NCBI GenBank assembly: GCA_945904015.1
Contig: CAMDPK010000029.1
Coordinates: 1 to 51,388 of the forward strand
DNA length: 51,388 bases
Direction of reading: 5' to 3'
Source of the DNA: Candidatus Kuenenia stuttgartensis
GTDB taxonomy: Bacteria > Planctomycetota > Planctomycetia > Planctomycetales > Planctomycetaceae
The notes beneath the pieces are model-generated. The model ran no database searches. It saw only the letters and a program-made list of their open reading frames with translations, and had not been told where the DNA came from. Shown piece by piece: positions 17,201-25,904 of this stretch (position 1 is its first letter; each line of letters starts with the position of its first letter). Both the position numbers and the translations under genes were made by a program.

Positions 17201-17886
17201 TGAAGGAGTTGCTCGACCAAACATTTCCGGCCCCGAATGCTGAAGACCGTGTTGCCGGGCCGATCCTGCCGAATGCAGATGGCCTCGCCTCGCTGGTCAA
17301 TTGGGCGAACGAAGTCATGCAGGTCGGCTGGACGACCGAAGAATTGCGCCGTCTTAGCCGGGAAGAAGTCGAGCAGATGGTTCTGGCCGCCTACGACGAA
17401 CGGTTCCGTCCGGAGATGAGCCAGACCGAGCGTTCGCTGATCTTGGAAGTACTCGACTCGGCGTGGAAAGAGCACCTGCACTACATGGACTACATCCGCA
17501 GCGGCATCGGGCTGTCGAGTTACGCTCAGAAAGACCCGAAGACCGAATACCGCCGCGAGGGCATGGCCGCTTTCCAGCAGATGTGGAAGACCATCGGTCA
17601 GCAGGTGACGTCGGCAATCTTCCGGCTCGAACAGGAGAGTTCGGGAGTCATCGAGTCGGTCTTTCAGGAGAGCGCGGCTTCGCACGCGGAGTTTCACGAA
17701 GAGCCGGAGGCTCCGCCCGCGTCAGGGCCGCGTCAGGGCATCGACGCCCCAGACGTGTTCACGAATTCGACCGAGTCAACACCGCCGCCCGTGCAGCCGA
17801 TTCGAAATTTTGCTCCGCAAGTTGGCCGCAACGATCCTTGTCCCTGTGGAAGCGGGAAGAAATACAAGAAGTGTCACGGCGCGTAG
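14284..17886 (+). CDS. secA: Preprotein translocase ATPase SecA, extended form
   Basis: 1200 residues, against 901 in E. coli. It drives export through SecYEG. Visible motifs: Walker A MVTGEGKT (about 138-145), [27 protein letters not shown], the DEAD-box variant [53 protein letters not shown], and a C-terminal SEC-C zinc motif ([17 protein letters not shown]). The conserved [16 protein letters not shown] begins only near residue 1055. The extra length lies between residues about 736 and 1043, where five ungapped 40-residue repeats occur. The ATG at 14284 precedes the conserved N-terminus. The stop TAG is the head of a REP-like pair (17883-17934), and waaA follows after 60 bp. Confidence 0.97.
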   Translation: MDILDNVGEVFSMATGKVERFVTKLFGSSNERRVRDIGFIREKDGSSKIRPGSVVERINQLEPDYEKLSEAELRESASKFRARLADGQTLDDILPDAFAAMRESSKRYLKMRHYDVQMVGGYILHKGMIAEMVTGEGKTLVSTLPAFLNGLSGKVHIITVNDYLAKRDMEWMGPSHLGLGLTVGAIQSAMSPNERQPAYACDITYGTNNEFGFDYLRDNMKPRSDLQVQGRLDFAIVDEIDNILIDEARTPLIISGAAADDVSKYPKADWIARQLKRDEHFEVKEKEHSCHLTDEGVRHAEQLAGLESFYTAGNMEWPHLIDNSLKAHHLYKRDVNYVVERGEDHDTGQTIQVVVIVDEFTGRKMPGRQWSDGLHQAVEAKEGVKVQKETQTLATITLQNYFKLYKKLGGMTGTAMTESEEFWRIYKLDVVAVPTNRPMHRVNFSDVIFRSEHEKWTAITDEIKREHATGRPLLVGTVSIEKSEHLSQYLKKYGIQHEVLNAKNHEREAEIIAQAGRSNAVTIATNMAGRGTDIILGGNPEYLAWDDLSKRYASRLDVPKSEWDGLTKQIAEREGMIDDGRKVAEAGGLHVIGSERHDARRIDLQLRGRAGRQGDPGSSRFFLSLEDDLMRKFAGEWVKNMLTRMGMQDGEAIESKMVSKRIEAAQKKVEEHHFDVRKNLLEYDEVMDTQRHHVYSYRQRILDGRNCRQLVQDMLALQVDQWVREFWRRDYRWETISAWAKETLHVKLDANNIRDMDREPFTLYLRDEASRQYEDQILEAIDENLSLGDEPGNWNWQAMARWANALFGSTFTDAELKKVGRDDLFDFIRPKAMAAIDAFDLSALDTLMDSAFGQISLSNWLAHRFNLRCDPAEVASRDADKVIAIVKEKLEKHLQAKEIAFPVEIALNNFMNSQGAANDSGVFLERILGWANGRFRANLQPEEFNGKTVEDLAKRLYQLSADYFGNGSLAQRLKELLDQTFPAPNAEDRVAGPILPNADGLASLVNWANEVMQVGWTTEELRRLSREEVEQMVLAAYDERFRPEMSQTERSLILEVLDSAWKEHLHYMDYIRSGIGLSSYAQKDPKTEYRREGMAAFQQMWKTIGQQVTSAIFRLEQESSGVIESVFQESAASHAEFHEEPEAPPASGPRQGIDAPDVFTNSTESTPPPVQPIRNFAPQVGRNDPCPCGSGKKYKKCHGA
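16489..17412 (+). repeat. Five 40-residue repeats within SecA
   Basis: Repeat starts by residue: 736 ([14 protein letters not shown]), 799 ([14 protein letters not shown]), 857 ([14 protein letters not shown]), 927 ([14 protein letters not shown]) and 1004 ([14 protein letters not shown]). They start at nucleotides 16489, 16678, 16852, 17062 and 17293. All align without gaps: Trp at 4, usually Ala at 5, a hydrophobic residue at 9, then a short acidic loop and a second helix. The nucleotide sequences have diverged, so the duplication is old. Confidence 0.75.
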
Positions 17887-17934
17887 CGCACGCGGATCGC
17901 GTGCGTTGATTCACACGCGAGCCGCGTGTGCCAC
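17883..17934. repeat. GTAG/GTGG-headed palindromic pair between secA and waaA
   Basis: Left copy 17883-17905: GTAG, CGCACGCG, loop GAT, CGCGTGCG (perfect 8-bp stem). Right copy 17912-17934 is inverted with head GTGG (seen as CCAC) and stem CACACGCG/CGCGTGTG. The GTAG supplies the secA stop. It lies just before the waaA ribosome-binding site. Confidence 0.88.
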
Positions 17935-17946
17935 GAAAGGGAACGG

Positions 17947-19248
17947 ATGCCCTGGATTTTGAATCTGGCCTACGTCGTGCTGCTGGTGTTGGTTTCGCCG
18001 GTGTTGCTGTATCGCCGCTGTGTTCACGGAAAGTACCGCGACGGCTGGGGCGAAAAACTTTGGGGCCGGTTGCCGGAACGAGATGGTTCGCGGCCCTGCC
18101 TGTGGTTGCATGCCGTCAGCGTGGGTGAGGTGTTGCAGCTTCGGCCGCTGATGACGCTGCTGACCGCTCAGCGGCCGGGTTGGGATTTCGTCATCACGAC
18201 CACGACTCGCACGGGTCTCGATGTCGCGAAGAAAGAATTCGCGCAGCACACGGTCTGTTACTGCCCGTTCGACTTCAGTTGGGCAGTCCGCAACGCGATC
18301 TCATGCCTCAAGCCGTCGGCCATCGTGCTGGTGGAACTTGAGCTTTGGCCGAATCTAGTTTTGACCGCTACCCGCCTCGGCATTCCGCTGGCACTCATCA
18401 ATGGACGAGTCAGCGCGAAGAGCTTTCGCGGCTACTTCCGCATTCGTCCGTTGGTGGCTCGGTTGCTGCGGTGCTTTGATTTGCTCGTAGCTCAGAACCG
18501 CGAATACGCCGATCGTCTGTTGGCCCTCGGAGCACCGAGCGAGCGGTTGCACATCACCGGATCGATCAAGTTCGACGGCGTGCATTTGGACCGTTCAAAT
18601 CCGAAGACGGCAGAGCTGCGGCAGTTCTTCGGTCTGCGAAGCGACGAAAAGGTTTTCATCGCTGGCAGCACGCAGGCTCCGGAAGAATCGTTTGCCCTCG
18701 ACACTTGGCAGTCGCTGCGGAGTGAGTTTCCCAATCTGCGATTGATTCTGGTCCCGCGTCACAAAGAGCGGTTCGAGGAAGTCGCCGCGCTGGTCACATC
18801 GCGCGGCTTGACGCTACAGCGCCGGTCGAATCCCACCAGAACAGTTGGCGACGTTTTGCTGCTGGACACGTTGGGTGAACTCGGTGCGTGCTGGGGCTTG
18901 GCGGACATCGCCTTCGTGGGGGGCAGTCTGACTCAGCGAGGCGGGCAGAATATGCTCGAACCGGCGGCCTACGGAGCTGCCGTGTTGTTTGGCCCGAACA
19001 CTTGGAATTTCCGCGACATCGTCGAGCAACTGCTGGCGAGAGATGCCGCTCGTGTCGTGCGATCGGCGGAGACATTGACCGCGACGGTGCGCGAGTACTT
19101 GCAGCATTCCGTCGCAGCGGAAGAACTCGGAAGTCGCGCGCAGGCTTTCGTAGCGACTCAGCAAGGTGCCGCCGCCAGGACGGTCGATCTGTTGTCGCGA
19201 CTGCCGGTCGTCGCTGCGCCCACGATTTCAAAGAATCGCGCGGCTTGA
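17947..19248 (+). CDS. waaA: 3-deoxy-D-manno-octulosonic acid (Kdo) transferase
   Basis: 433 residues, the normal length. It is a GT30 glycosyltransferase that adds Kdo to lipid A precursors at the inner face of the cytoplasmic membrane. It has an N-terminal membrane anchor (LNLAYVVLLVLVSPVLLYRR), LWLHAVSVGEVLQLRPL with the catalytic-glutamate region, VELELWPNL, NGRVSAKSFRGY, ITGSIKFDG, and the C-terminal donor-binding part FVGGSLTQRGGQNMLEPAAYG. The ATG at 17947 follows GAAAGGGA; the upstream in-frame extension is part of the intergenic repeat. It supports an LPS-bearing outer membrane. It may be cotranscribed with secA. Confidence 0.93.
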   Translation: MPWILNLAYVVLLVLVSPVLLYRRCVHGKYRDGWGEKLWGRLPERDGSRPCLWLHAVSVGEVLQLRPLMTLLTAQRPGWDFVITTTTRTGLDVAKKEFAQHTVCYCPFDFSWAVRNAISCLKPSAIVLVELELWPNLVLTATRLGIPLALINGRVSAKSFRGYFRIRPLVARLLRCFDLLVAQNREYADRLLALGAPSERLHITGSIKFDGVHLDRSNPKTAELRQFFGLRSDEKVFIAGSTQAPEESFALDTWQSLRSEFPNLRLILVPRHKERFEEVAALVTSRGLTLQRRSNPTRTVGDVLLLDTLGELGACWGLADIAFVGGSLTQRGGQNMLEPAAYGAAVLFGPNTWNFRDIVEQLLARDAARVVRSAETLTATVREYLQHSVAAEELGSRAQAFVATQQGAAARTVDLLSRLPVVAAPTISKNRAA

Positions 19249-19641
19249 AAAGGTGTGACGACACCGGATGGTCGTGTCGCGTCGGATTCGCTGGAACTGC
19301 CGGCCTGTGGGCATTGGGCAACGCGAGTGGCGGATCCGCAGCAAGTCGAGCATCGCGCAGTCCGGCGATGTCAGCGGTTCGCGTCGGCATTGGCATGTTC
19401 GTCGGCGATGCTCTGCACCGATCGCACGGACTTTGAGGCTGCAAAATCGGCATCACTGGTACGACTGATGGAGTTTTCTCAGTCGTTCGTGACGGGCTTT
19501 GGAAATGCCCGGAGTACGAATGTGATTTGCAAAAACCTGACCAAGGCTTCTTCGCCGCCGGTCGAGCCGCTTGTCGGGCATCGGTTCGGTGTGTCGTCAC
19601 CAGCCCACTCAAAATCATTCACTGTGAAATCAGGAGGCAGC
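19249..19641. other. 393-bp gap between waaA and the bactofilin gene
   Basis: An open frame runs into the bactofilin gene but encodes low-quality Cys/Arg/Ser-rich sequence without homology, so it is judged non-coding. A GTGACGACAC-like motif occurs near both ends in opposite orientation (19251-19266 and 19588-19602). No clear promoter could be named. Confidence 0.4.
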
Positions 19642-20304
19642 ATGTTCGGTACGAAATCGAAACGAGAGATTCACGCCAGCGGGATGAACAGCACGTCGAC
19701 AATGTCGTCAGTCAGTCAAAAGATCGACGATTTGCAGACCATCGTGGACGACGAACAACAGGCCAATGCCGCTGCAGGAGTCGTCGCACAACACGAGGGT
19801 CTCCAAAATGTCATTGGCAAAGGGACAGTCATCTTAGGCAACGTTCAAGCCGAAGGGGACATGGTCGTCGAAGGGGTCGTCAAGGGAGATGTCACGACCA
19901 AAACCAAGCTCGTGGTCGGGCCGTCGGCGATTATCGAAGGGAACATTCTCGCTCAACACGCCGAGATTGCAGGCCGAGTACAAGGGACCGTTCGGGCCTT
20001 GGGACTGCTGGTCATCAACTCCAGCGGCATGATCCTGGGCGATGTGATCACGAAAGATCTGAATGTGGAATCGGGTTCGACGTTCAATGGCCGGCTGCAA
20101 GTCGGCGGCAACGTCACCTCGGCTCCGATTGAGATCGCGAAAGTCACGGCCGCACCAGTCGCCGCCGTGGTGGCAACGGACTCGGTCTTTGAGTCGTTTC
20201 TTCCCAAGAACTCGAACTTTGCGGCGGCCGAGACGTTGGACGATTCCGCGAAAACTGCCGAGCAACTGGAAGCGAATCTCACGAAGAGCGCGTTGCTTCG
20301 TTAA
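19642..20304 (+). CDS. Bactofilin-like polymer-forming protein
   Basis: 220 residues. The DUF583/bactofilin beta-helix core at about 55-170 has repeated short strands: GKGTVILGNVQAEGDMVVEG, GDVTTKTKLVVGPSAIIEG, GNILAQHAEIAGRVQGTVRA and GDVITKDLNVESGSTFNG. Bactofilins form non-nucleotide-dependent cytoskeletal filaments tied to envelope shape. The N-terminal 50 residues and the C-terminal tail after 170 are non-repetitive and probably disordered, as usual. The ATG at 19642 follows AGGAGG, which fixes the start. Upstream is the LPS gene waaA; downstream a small protein and a TPR protein on the same strand. Confidence 0.9.
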   Translation: MFGTKSKREIHASGMNSTSTMSSVSQKIDDLQTIVDDEQQANAAAGVVAQHEGLQNVIGKGTVILGNVQAEGDMVVEGVVKGDVTTKTKLVVGPSAIIEGNILAQHAEIAGRVQGTVRALGLLVINSSGMILGDVITKDLNVESGSTFNGRLQVGGNVTSAPIEIAKVTAAPVAAVVATDSVFESFLPKNSNFAAAETLDDSAKTAEQLEANLTKSALLR

Positions 20305-20324
20305 CCGATTGACCGGCCATTTTG

Positions 20325-20355
20325 GGTGAGCGAGTGGTGACATCACCCGCTCACC
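20325..20355. repeat. Hairpin after the bactofilin gene
   Basis: GGTGAGCG pairs with CGCTCACC and an inner GGTGA with TCACC around a 2-nt loop, with an AGT bulge. No T tract follows, so it is a weak terminator candidate; it could equally be a single palindromic repeat. Confidence 0.55.
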
Positions 20356-20389
20356 GCATTTCCCATCCATCTTCCTGGGAGCCCTTGCG

Positions 20390-20680
20390 ATGAGTTCTTC
20401 TCGTTGGAGAGTCTTAACTGCGTACCTGCCGGGCATTGCCTCGGTGGTGAATTCCTTTCAGTCCCCGGAGGTGCAATTGGCGGTTTACCAGTCGCTGATC
20501 AATGCTTTGGATGAGAAGACGGAAGCGGAAGATGCTCAAGTTGCGGCGAAATCCAACTTGTACTCGGCCCGCAGCAAAACGAATGCGGGACGTGAAGTCG
20601 TGTCGATCGCGCACGATAGCGAGTTGGCCTATGACATCGTCGATGGCGAGAACATTCACGCCATGATGGGCAAGAGTTGA
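20390..20680 (+). CDS. Small protein of unknown function
   Basis: 96 residues, start ATG at 20390 after CTGGGAG. The N-terminus RWRVLTAYLPGIASVVNSF is mildly hydrophobic. The middle is helical and charged (INALDEKTEAEDAQVAAKSN). No known domain was recognised. It lies between the bactofilin and the TPR protein on the same strand with short gaps (85 and 54 bp), consistent with an operon. Codon use looks like its neighbours, which supports a real gene. Confidence 0.6.
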   Translation: MSSSRWRVLTAYLPGIASVVNSFQSPEVQLAVYQSLINALDEKTEAEDAQVAAKSNLYSARSKTNAGREVVSIAHDSELAYDIVDGENIHAMMGKS

Positions 20681-20734
20681 GTCTGCCCGTTTTTCATCAC
20701 TCCCGCCTCGTGAGTTGAACAGTGAAAGTCGTTC

Positions 20735-22705
20735 ATGCTGGAACTTGATGTCAGCGAACATGAGAAGCTCCAGGCGTTGGCGCAACTTCGCAGCCAGTGT
20801 CCGGCTGGCGATCCGCAGTTGATTCCGGCGTTGCAGCGTTTGGCGAAGCTGTACTTTGAGCAGCATCGGTACGCCGATGTGCGCCGTGTGCTGAATGAGT
20901 CTTTGGAAATCCGTATCGCTGCGTTTGGTGAGAGCCACTTCCTGATCGCCGAAAGCTTTGCGCAGTTGGCATCCGTGGAAGCCGCGCTCCATGACCATGC
21001 GGCAGCGATCGCGTTGTTGCGGCGTGCCTTGAAGATCGCTGAGGCTTATCGCAGCGAACGTCCCATGCCACTGGCGGTGTTGCTGAACCAAATGGTGGAA
21101 GTGCTGTTCGCCGACAACTGCTTTGCCGAAGCCATGGATCACTGCAAGCAAGCGTTTGATCTGCTCGGCGGAAATATCCATACGGTGACGCCGGAGATGA
21201 TGCGGACGCGAAACAATCTGGCAGCATTGCATGTCGCTCGAGGTGAGTACTACCTCGCAGCGCGGCTGCTGAAACTCAATGCTCAGATCATGAAGGGGGA
21301 CGGTAAGGCTCACGACCTCGCTATCGCGACGACGCTCAATAATCTGTCCGAAGTCTTCCGCCTTCAGGGGCAGTTCGAGGATGCGTGGCGTCAGGCCGTC
21401 AAAGCCTTGTGGGCCCGCCGCCGAGCGGTCGGACGCAAACATCCGCTGGTCGCACAAAGCTGGTCGAATTTGGCAACCATTCGATTCGATGCGGGCCGCT
21501 ACCAGGCAGCGGAATCGCTGTTCAAGCGGGCGCTCGCGATTCGACAGGCCCACTCGCAGTCGCACCCGGCGCTGCACGCGGCCACCTTGCGCAGTCTCGC
21601 GGAAGTCGCGAAAGCGGCTGGACGCTCCTACGAGGCAGAGACGATTTACCGGCAAGCCGCCGAGATTTACGAAAAGGCGTTCGGTCCGAATGATCCGCAA
21701 CTCGCGCTGACTCTGACGTTTCTTGGCCGACTGCACATCGATTGCGGTCAGCACGGCAGCGCTCAGCAGGTGCTGGCACGAGCCGTCGAAATCCAAAATG
21801 GACGCGGCGATGTCCGCGATGCGGCGGCTGCGCTGACCTTCAACACTTATGGGAATCTTCACGCTGCTCGAAACAATTTCGAGCAAGCCGAAGCGTTCTA
21901 CGGCCGCGCCCTAAATATTCAGCGAGACGTCTTGGGAGGCGATCATCCCGATGTGGCGGCGACGCTAGTGCTGTTTGGCGACGCGACGTTGACTCGCGGC
22001 GACCACGGAGCGGCCGAGAAATCCTATCGCAAGGCTTTGGAGATTTGCCGCAAGCAACTGGGGGAAGGGCACAAGTCGGTCGCCGAGGGAATGCACCGCT
22101 TGGCCAGATTGATGGTTGCCGACAACGAACCGGATCGAGCGATCGAATTGTGTGGCGCGATCCGCAAGAAGCATGCACGCATGCTGGAACAAGTTCCGGA
22201 GCTGAATGCCGATGTGTTGGGGACTCTCGCCGAGGCCCGCATGGCTCTGGTGCATTTTGACGAGGCGGAGTTGTTGTCGCGAGAAGAGCTCGCGCTGCGT
22301 GAGCCGCATCAACAGGCTCGGCCGGGCGAATCGCTGCCGGTGCTCAGCCGGCTGACGAAACTCTATCTGCGACGTGAGCAATACGAGCCCGCGCTCGCGA
22401 TGTCACAGAAACTCGTGGCGTTGGCCGAGCGACTGCATGGGGCCAACCATCCCAACATGACTCCGACCATCGAGCTGTTCGCCGAAGTGCGGATCGCTCG
22501 CGGAGACGCCGCCGCCGAAGCTGCGGTCGAACGAACGATGAAATTGCGCGAACGAAAGTTCGGAGCCGACTCCGACGAAGTCTCTGCCGGGTTCGAACAC
22601 TTCGCCAACCTCTTTCACGCCGCCGGAAGTGGCCCGCTGGCCGACGAGTATTTCAGCCGTGCTTCCAACCTCCGAGACCGACACGCACACGCCTTATTTG
22701 TGTGA
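20735..22705 (+). CDS. Tetratricopeptide-repeat (kinesin-light-chain-like) protein
   Basis: 656 residues made almost wholly of about 42-residue TPR units, for example HPLVAQSWSNLATIRFDAGR, AESLFKRALAIRQAHSQSHP, NDPQLALTLTFLGRLHIDCG and HPDVAATLVLFGDATLTRGD. This TPR_10/TPR_12 pattern mediates protein-protein contact. There is no signal peptide, so it is probably cytoplasmic. It ends 9 bp before the Ser/Thr kinase gene, so the two are probably translated from one message; a scaffold or substrate role for that kinase is an inference. Confidence 0.9.
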   Translation: MLELDVSEHEKLQALAQLRSQCPAGDPQLIPALQRLAKLYFEQHRYADVRRVLNESLEIRIAAFGESHFLIAESFAQLASVEAALHDHAAAIALLRRALKIAEAYRSERPMPLAVLLNQMVEVLFADNCFAEAMDHCKQAFDLLGGNIHTVTPEMMRTRNNLAALHVARGEYYLAARLLKLNAQIMKGDGKAHDLAIATTLNNLSEVFRLQGQFEDAWRQAVKALWARRRAVGRKHPLVAQSWSNLATIRFDAGRYQAAESLFKRALAIRQAHSQSHPALHAATLRSLAEVAKAAGRSYEAETIYRQAAEIYEKAFGPNDPQLALTLTFLGRLHIDCGQHGSAQQVLARAVEIQNGRGDVRDAAAALTFNTYGNLHAARNNFEQAEAFYGRALNIQRDVLGGDHPDVAATLVLFGDATLTRGDHGAAEKSYRKALEICRKQLGEGHKSVAEGMHRLARLMVADNEPDRAIELCGAIRKKHARMLEQVPELNADVLGTLAEARMALVHFDEAELLSREELALREPHQQARPGESLPVLSRLTKLYLRREQYEPALAMSQKLVALAERLHGANHPNMTPTIELFAEVRIARGDAAAEAAVERTMKLRERKFGADSDEVSAGFEHFANLFHAAGSGPLADEYFSRASNLRDRHAHALFV

Positions 22706-22714
22706 GACTGAACC

Positions 22715-24244
22715 ATGACTCTCAAACTGACTGCCGCCTCATTCCTCAACGGTGTCCGCAACAGCGGGCTGGTCGAAGCCGCACCGTTGGAATCGGTCAT
22801 CCGCGAGATGCGCGCGGCCGGAAGCGACGTCAACGATTCACGCACGATCGCCCACGAGCTGATTCGCCGGGAACTCGTCACGGATTGGCAGGCTGACAAA
22901 CTCTTGCAGGGCCGGCACAAAGGCTTTTTTCTCGGCCGCTATCGGCTGATGCGGTTGCTCGGTGCCGGGCAGATGAGTGCGGTTTATCTCGGCCGGCACA
23001 TCTACATGGACCATTTGGTAGCTATCAAAGTGCTGCCGGCGGACAAAGTCGGTGACACATCGTACCTCGGCCGGTTCTACCGCGAGGCAAAAGCCGTCGC
23101 GGCACTCAGCCATCCCAACATCATCCGCGCGTTCGACGTCGACAAGCAGGTCGAGACCGGAATCGACATTCACTTTCTGGTGATGGAGTACATCGAAGGG
23201 ACGCTGCTCACGAATCTCATCAACGAGAAAGCGGATCATCGGCTCGATCTGGTGACGGTCGCGGACGTCATTCGGCAGGCGGCCGAGGGGCTGGCTCACG
23301 CACACGCCAAGAACATGGTCCATCGCGACATCAAGCCCGACAATCTGCTGGTCAACCTGGATGGCCAAGTCAAAATCCTCGACCTCGGCCTGGCGCGGTT
23401 TTTCAAGACGACCGACGAGGAATCGCTGACGCTCAAGCACGACGAGCGAGTCATCGGTACCGCGGACTATCTCGCTCCCGAACAAGCGATCGACAGCCAC
23501 AGTGTCGATTCGCGAGCCGACATCTACGGCTTAGGCTGCACGTTCTATTGTGCCCTCACTGGCCATCCGCCGTTCACCGAGGGGACGCTGGTGCAACGTT
23601 TGATGGCTCACCAGTCGCAACCCGCTCCGCCCGTCACCAACGAGCGTCCCGAAGTGCCCGAATCACTGACGAAGATTCTGGACAGGACGCTCGCGAAAAA
23701 ACGAGAGGACCGCTACCAGACTGGCCGCGAACTCGCCGACGCACTGACGTCGTGGCTGTTCGAGCACGCTCCGCACGAATGGAAAGAGAAGCACCTGCCG
23801 ATGTACGCCGCTCTGCAATTGAAAGACCTGCTGAGCAGTCCGCCGAAGTCCGTTCAAACCGAATCGCCAGCGGATTCGTCCGACGTGCCCAACCTCAAGG
23901 CTCCGACAACAGCGACGACCACGAAGCCGGCAGGCACTCCGAAAGCCTCACCGGCATCGCGACTGAACCCATCTCAGCCGACGAAATCAGCGGTCGCAAA
24001 GACCACCAAGCCCAACTTGCCCGCGATGTCCAAGGCCAAAATCCAGGAGAATCAAGGCTTGGCTGAAATCGCTCGCCGGCATCCCGTCGTTGCGGTCGCC
24101 GTGAGCGTTCTCGCGATGGCACTGGTCATCGCGGTCGGAGTCTATTTCCTCCGCTCTCCGCAACCCGCTTCGGCACATGATCGCAGCCAGGCGGCGATCG
24201 AGTCCCCACAATCTGCTCAGGCCGAGTTCGCGAAAGCCAAGTAG
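22715..24244 (+). CDS. Membrane-anchored Ser/Thr protein kinase
   Basis: 509 residues. A small N-terminal helical region (1-72) precedes the kinase domain (about 75-340): glycine-rich loop GAGQMSAV (83-90), AIK lysine (105), HRDIKPDN (203-210), DLG in place of DFG (223-225), and APE (254-256). The DLG variant is common in planctomycete kinases and keeps the metal-binding Asp. A Pro/Thr/Ala-rich linker follows, then one membrane segment (about 455-478, VVAVAVSVLAMALVIAVGVYFL) and a short tail. There is no sensor domain outside the membrane. It is 9 bp downstream of the TPR gene. The stop TAG (24242-24244) lies in a GTAG just ahead of an inverted-repeat region. Confidence 0.92.
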   Translation: MTLKLTAASFLNGVRNSGLVEAAPLESVIREMRAAGSDVNDSRTIAHELIRRELVTDWQADKLLQGRHKGFFLGRYRLMRLLGAGQMSAVYLGRHIYMDHLVAIKVLPADKVGDTSYLGRFYREAKAVAALSHPNIIRAFDVDKQVETGIDIHFLVMEYIEGTLLTNLINEKADHRLDLVTVADVIRQAAEGLAHAHAKNMVHRDIKPDNLLVNLDGQVKILDLGLARFFKTTDEESLTLKHDERVIGTADYLAPEQAIDSHSVDSRADIYGLGCTFYCALTGHPPFTEGTLVQRLMAHQSQPAPPVTNERPEVPESLTKILDRTLAKKREDRYQTGRELADALTSWLFEHAPHEWKEKHLPMYAALQLKDLLSSPPKSVQTESPADSSDVPNLKAPTTATTTKPAGTPKASPASRLNPSQPTKSAVAKTTKPNLPAMSKAKIQENQGLAEIARRHPVVAVAVSVLAMALVIAVGVYFLRSPQPASAHDRSQAAIESPQSAQAEFAKAK

Positions 24245-24264
24245 CCCGGCGTGAGTGCATGAAC

Positions 24265-24346
24265 GTAGCCGTCATCGCTCCGCGTGACGAGCAGTACGCT
24301 TCACTGACACGGATTGGCGATTCGGCTCATCACGCGGAGCGATGAT
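24265..24346. repeat. GTAG-headed palindromic pair between kinase and mlrC-like genes
   Basis: Left copy 24265-24292 starts GTAGCC and holds TCATCGC-TCC-GCGTGA. Right copy 24325-24346 is its inverted relative, matching at about 20 of 22 positions. The pair lies between convergent genes. The right copy encodes the last residues (DHRSA) and the stop (24330-24332) of the minus-strand peptidase. Confidence 0.85.
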
Positions 24347-25829
24347 CCGCTGCGGCAGACACAAGATCCAGCGGCCACATCGGGCGGCGTCGGCGATACC
24401 GCAGAGCAGCGAAGTTGTGCGAGTGAATCGCGCGAGCGTCGATGTTGTAGATCGGGCCGCCAAGCTGCTCGAAGCCGGATCGAAAATGGACCGCGGACTT
24501 CGCGGAAATGTATTTCATCTTCGAGCAGTCGATCCCAAGCGACCGAGCGAACGCCTGATCGAGCGGTTGCATCCGCACGCTGACGACGACGATGTTTACG
24601 CCACGATGCCGTAGCCAGGCTGAGGCTCCGAGTTCTCCGTTGACTCCCGCGTACATCGGCCCATCGTAGCGGAAGCAACCGTCTGAAAGCGCAACCACTT
24701 CGACCTCCAGCGGCACGGGTGGGCCTTGAACCGGATCGGACTTGCCGCCGACTTCGACTCGCATTCGTGCACCAACTCCCGCAGCGTGCGCCTGCGTCGA
24801 GACATCGGGATCGACCATGTAGAGCACCAGTGCGTTGGGCAAATCGAGTTCGACGAACGTTCGCAGAACTTCGGTCGAATCCCCCGCGGCACCGCCCCCC
24901 GTGTTGTCCGACATGTCCGCCAGCATGACCGGGAATCGTCCGTCTTGTTGGCCGAGGATGATCGCCTCGCGCACCGACAACGGTTGTTTGAACCATTGCT
25001 CGCGTCGCGACCAAATCCAATCGCCGATTTCGTCAGCCGTGTGCTGCGCGAGCGAGCGGTCGCCGTCAGCAACCACGATGACGGATGCTCCCATCTGCGG
25101 GATGTCCGCCCACGGAAAGCCGGTCGAAAGTGTTGCCGACAAAATACCGGGGCGACGCTCGACCTCGTGAATCAACCGAAATGCTTCGTCGATTGGCGGG
25201 TGAGCGGTAACTTGGCAGGCCGCACTCCAAAACAACGGCAACTGCCGGAGCGCGCTGGTCGGCCGAACTTCACCGCGAATCGCGCGGACGATCAAGTCGG
25301 CGGCCTCGCGGCCACGCTCGGCCATGTCGATGTGCGGATAAGTGTCGTAGCCGATGATCGCATTCGCGGAGGCGACTCGCAGCAGAGCGTGATTCGCATG
25401 CAAGTCGGTCGTCACGATGATCGGGATGTTCGGCCCAACGACTTCGCGAACCGACGCCATGAAGTCACCGTCGCCGTCGTCGATCCCTTCGACCACCATC
25501 GCTCCGTGCAGATCGAGCAACACGCCATCGACGCCGTTCGCCAATTCACGCCGCAGTCCGTCGAGGAATTCGTTCTTCAGCGTGTCATAGCTGGCTCGTT
25601 CGATGACAGCACTCGGAAACGCGAAGGCCCACAGGAGCGGGATCAACTGGAAGCCGTGTTTGTCTGCTCCGTCGATGAAGCCGCCGACGCAAAAATTCGC
25701 ACCGCGAAACTTTTCAAACAGCTCACGTCCGCGAGCAAAACCGATCCCGGTCTCAAAGTCGCGGACGACCGTTTGTCCGCTCGCGAAAGTGCTGGTCTCA
25801 TGAAGGACGCCGCCGGTGACGATTCGCAT
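24330..25829 (-). CDS. M81 family metallopeptidase (MlrC-like)
   Basis: 499 residues, the usual length of the family. MlrC of microcystin degraders is a zinc peptidase; most homologues have unknown substrates. N-terminal domain: GGVLHETSTFA, DGVLLDLHGAMVVEGIDDGD and IIVTTDLHANH (probable metal ligands). C-terminal domain: PVMLADMSDNTGGGAAGDST and GFEQLGGPIYNIDARAI. No signal peptide. Convergent with the kinase gene; the divergent propeller gene starts 75 bp upstream. The C-terminal DHRSA and the stop come from a palindromic repeat, so the original end was probably slightly different. Confidence 0.9.
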   Translation of the reverse strand: MRIVTGGVLHETSTFASGQTVVRDFETGIGFARGRELFEKFRGANFCVGGFIDGADKHGFQLIPLLWAFAFPSAVIERASYDTLKNEFLDGLRRELANGVDGVLLDLHGAMVVEGIDDGDGDFMASVREVVGPNIPIIVTTDLHANHALLRVASANAIIGYDTYPHIDMAERGREAADLIVRAIRGEVRPTSALRQLPLFWSAACQVTAHPPIDEAFRLIHEVERRPGILSATLSTGFPWADIPQMGASVIVVADGDRSLAQHTADEIGDWIWSRREQWFKQPLSVREAIILGQQDGRFPVMLADMSDNTGGGAAGDSTEVLRTFVELDLPNALVLYMVDPDVSTQAHAAGVGARMRVEVGGKSDPVQGPPVPLEVEVVALSDGCFRYDGPMYAGVNGELGASAWLRHRGVNIVVVSVRMQPLDQAFARSLGIDCSKMKYISAKSAVHFRSGFEQLGGPIYNIDARAIHSHNFAALRYRRRRPMWPLDLVSAAADHRSA

Positions 25830-25904
25830 GTCGAACTCCTGGAATTGAGGCGGCGAAGGCTACAATCCGCTCCCGACAAATCCCACCGAAGCAAGGAGCT
25901 GGCC

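Noticed and set aside
24726..25904. Upstream extension of the propeller ORF
   Set aside because: It runs antisense to the mlrC-like gene; the signal peptide and AAGGAG place the start at 25905.
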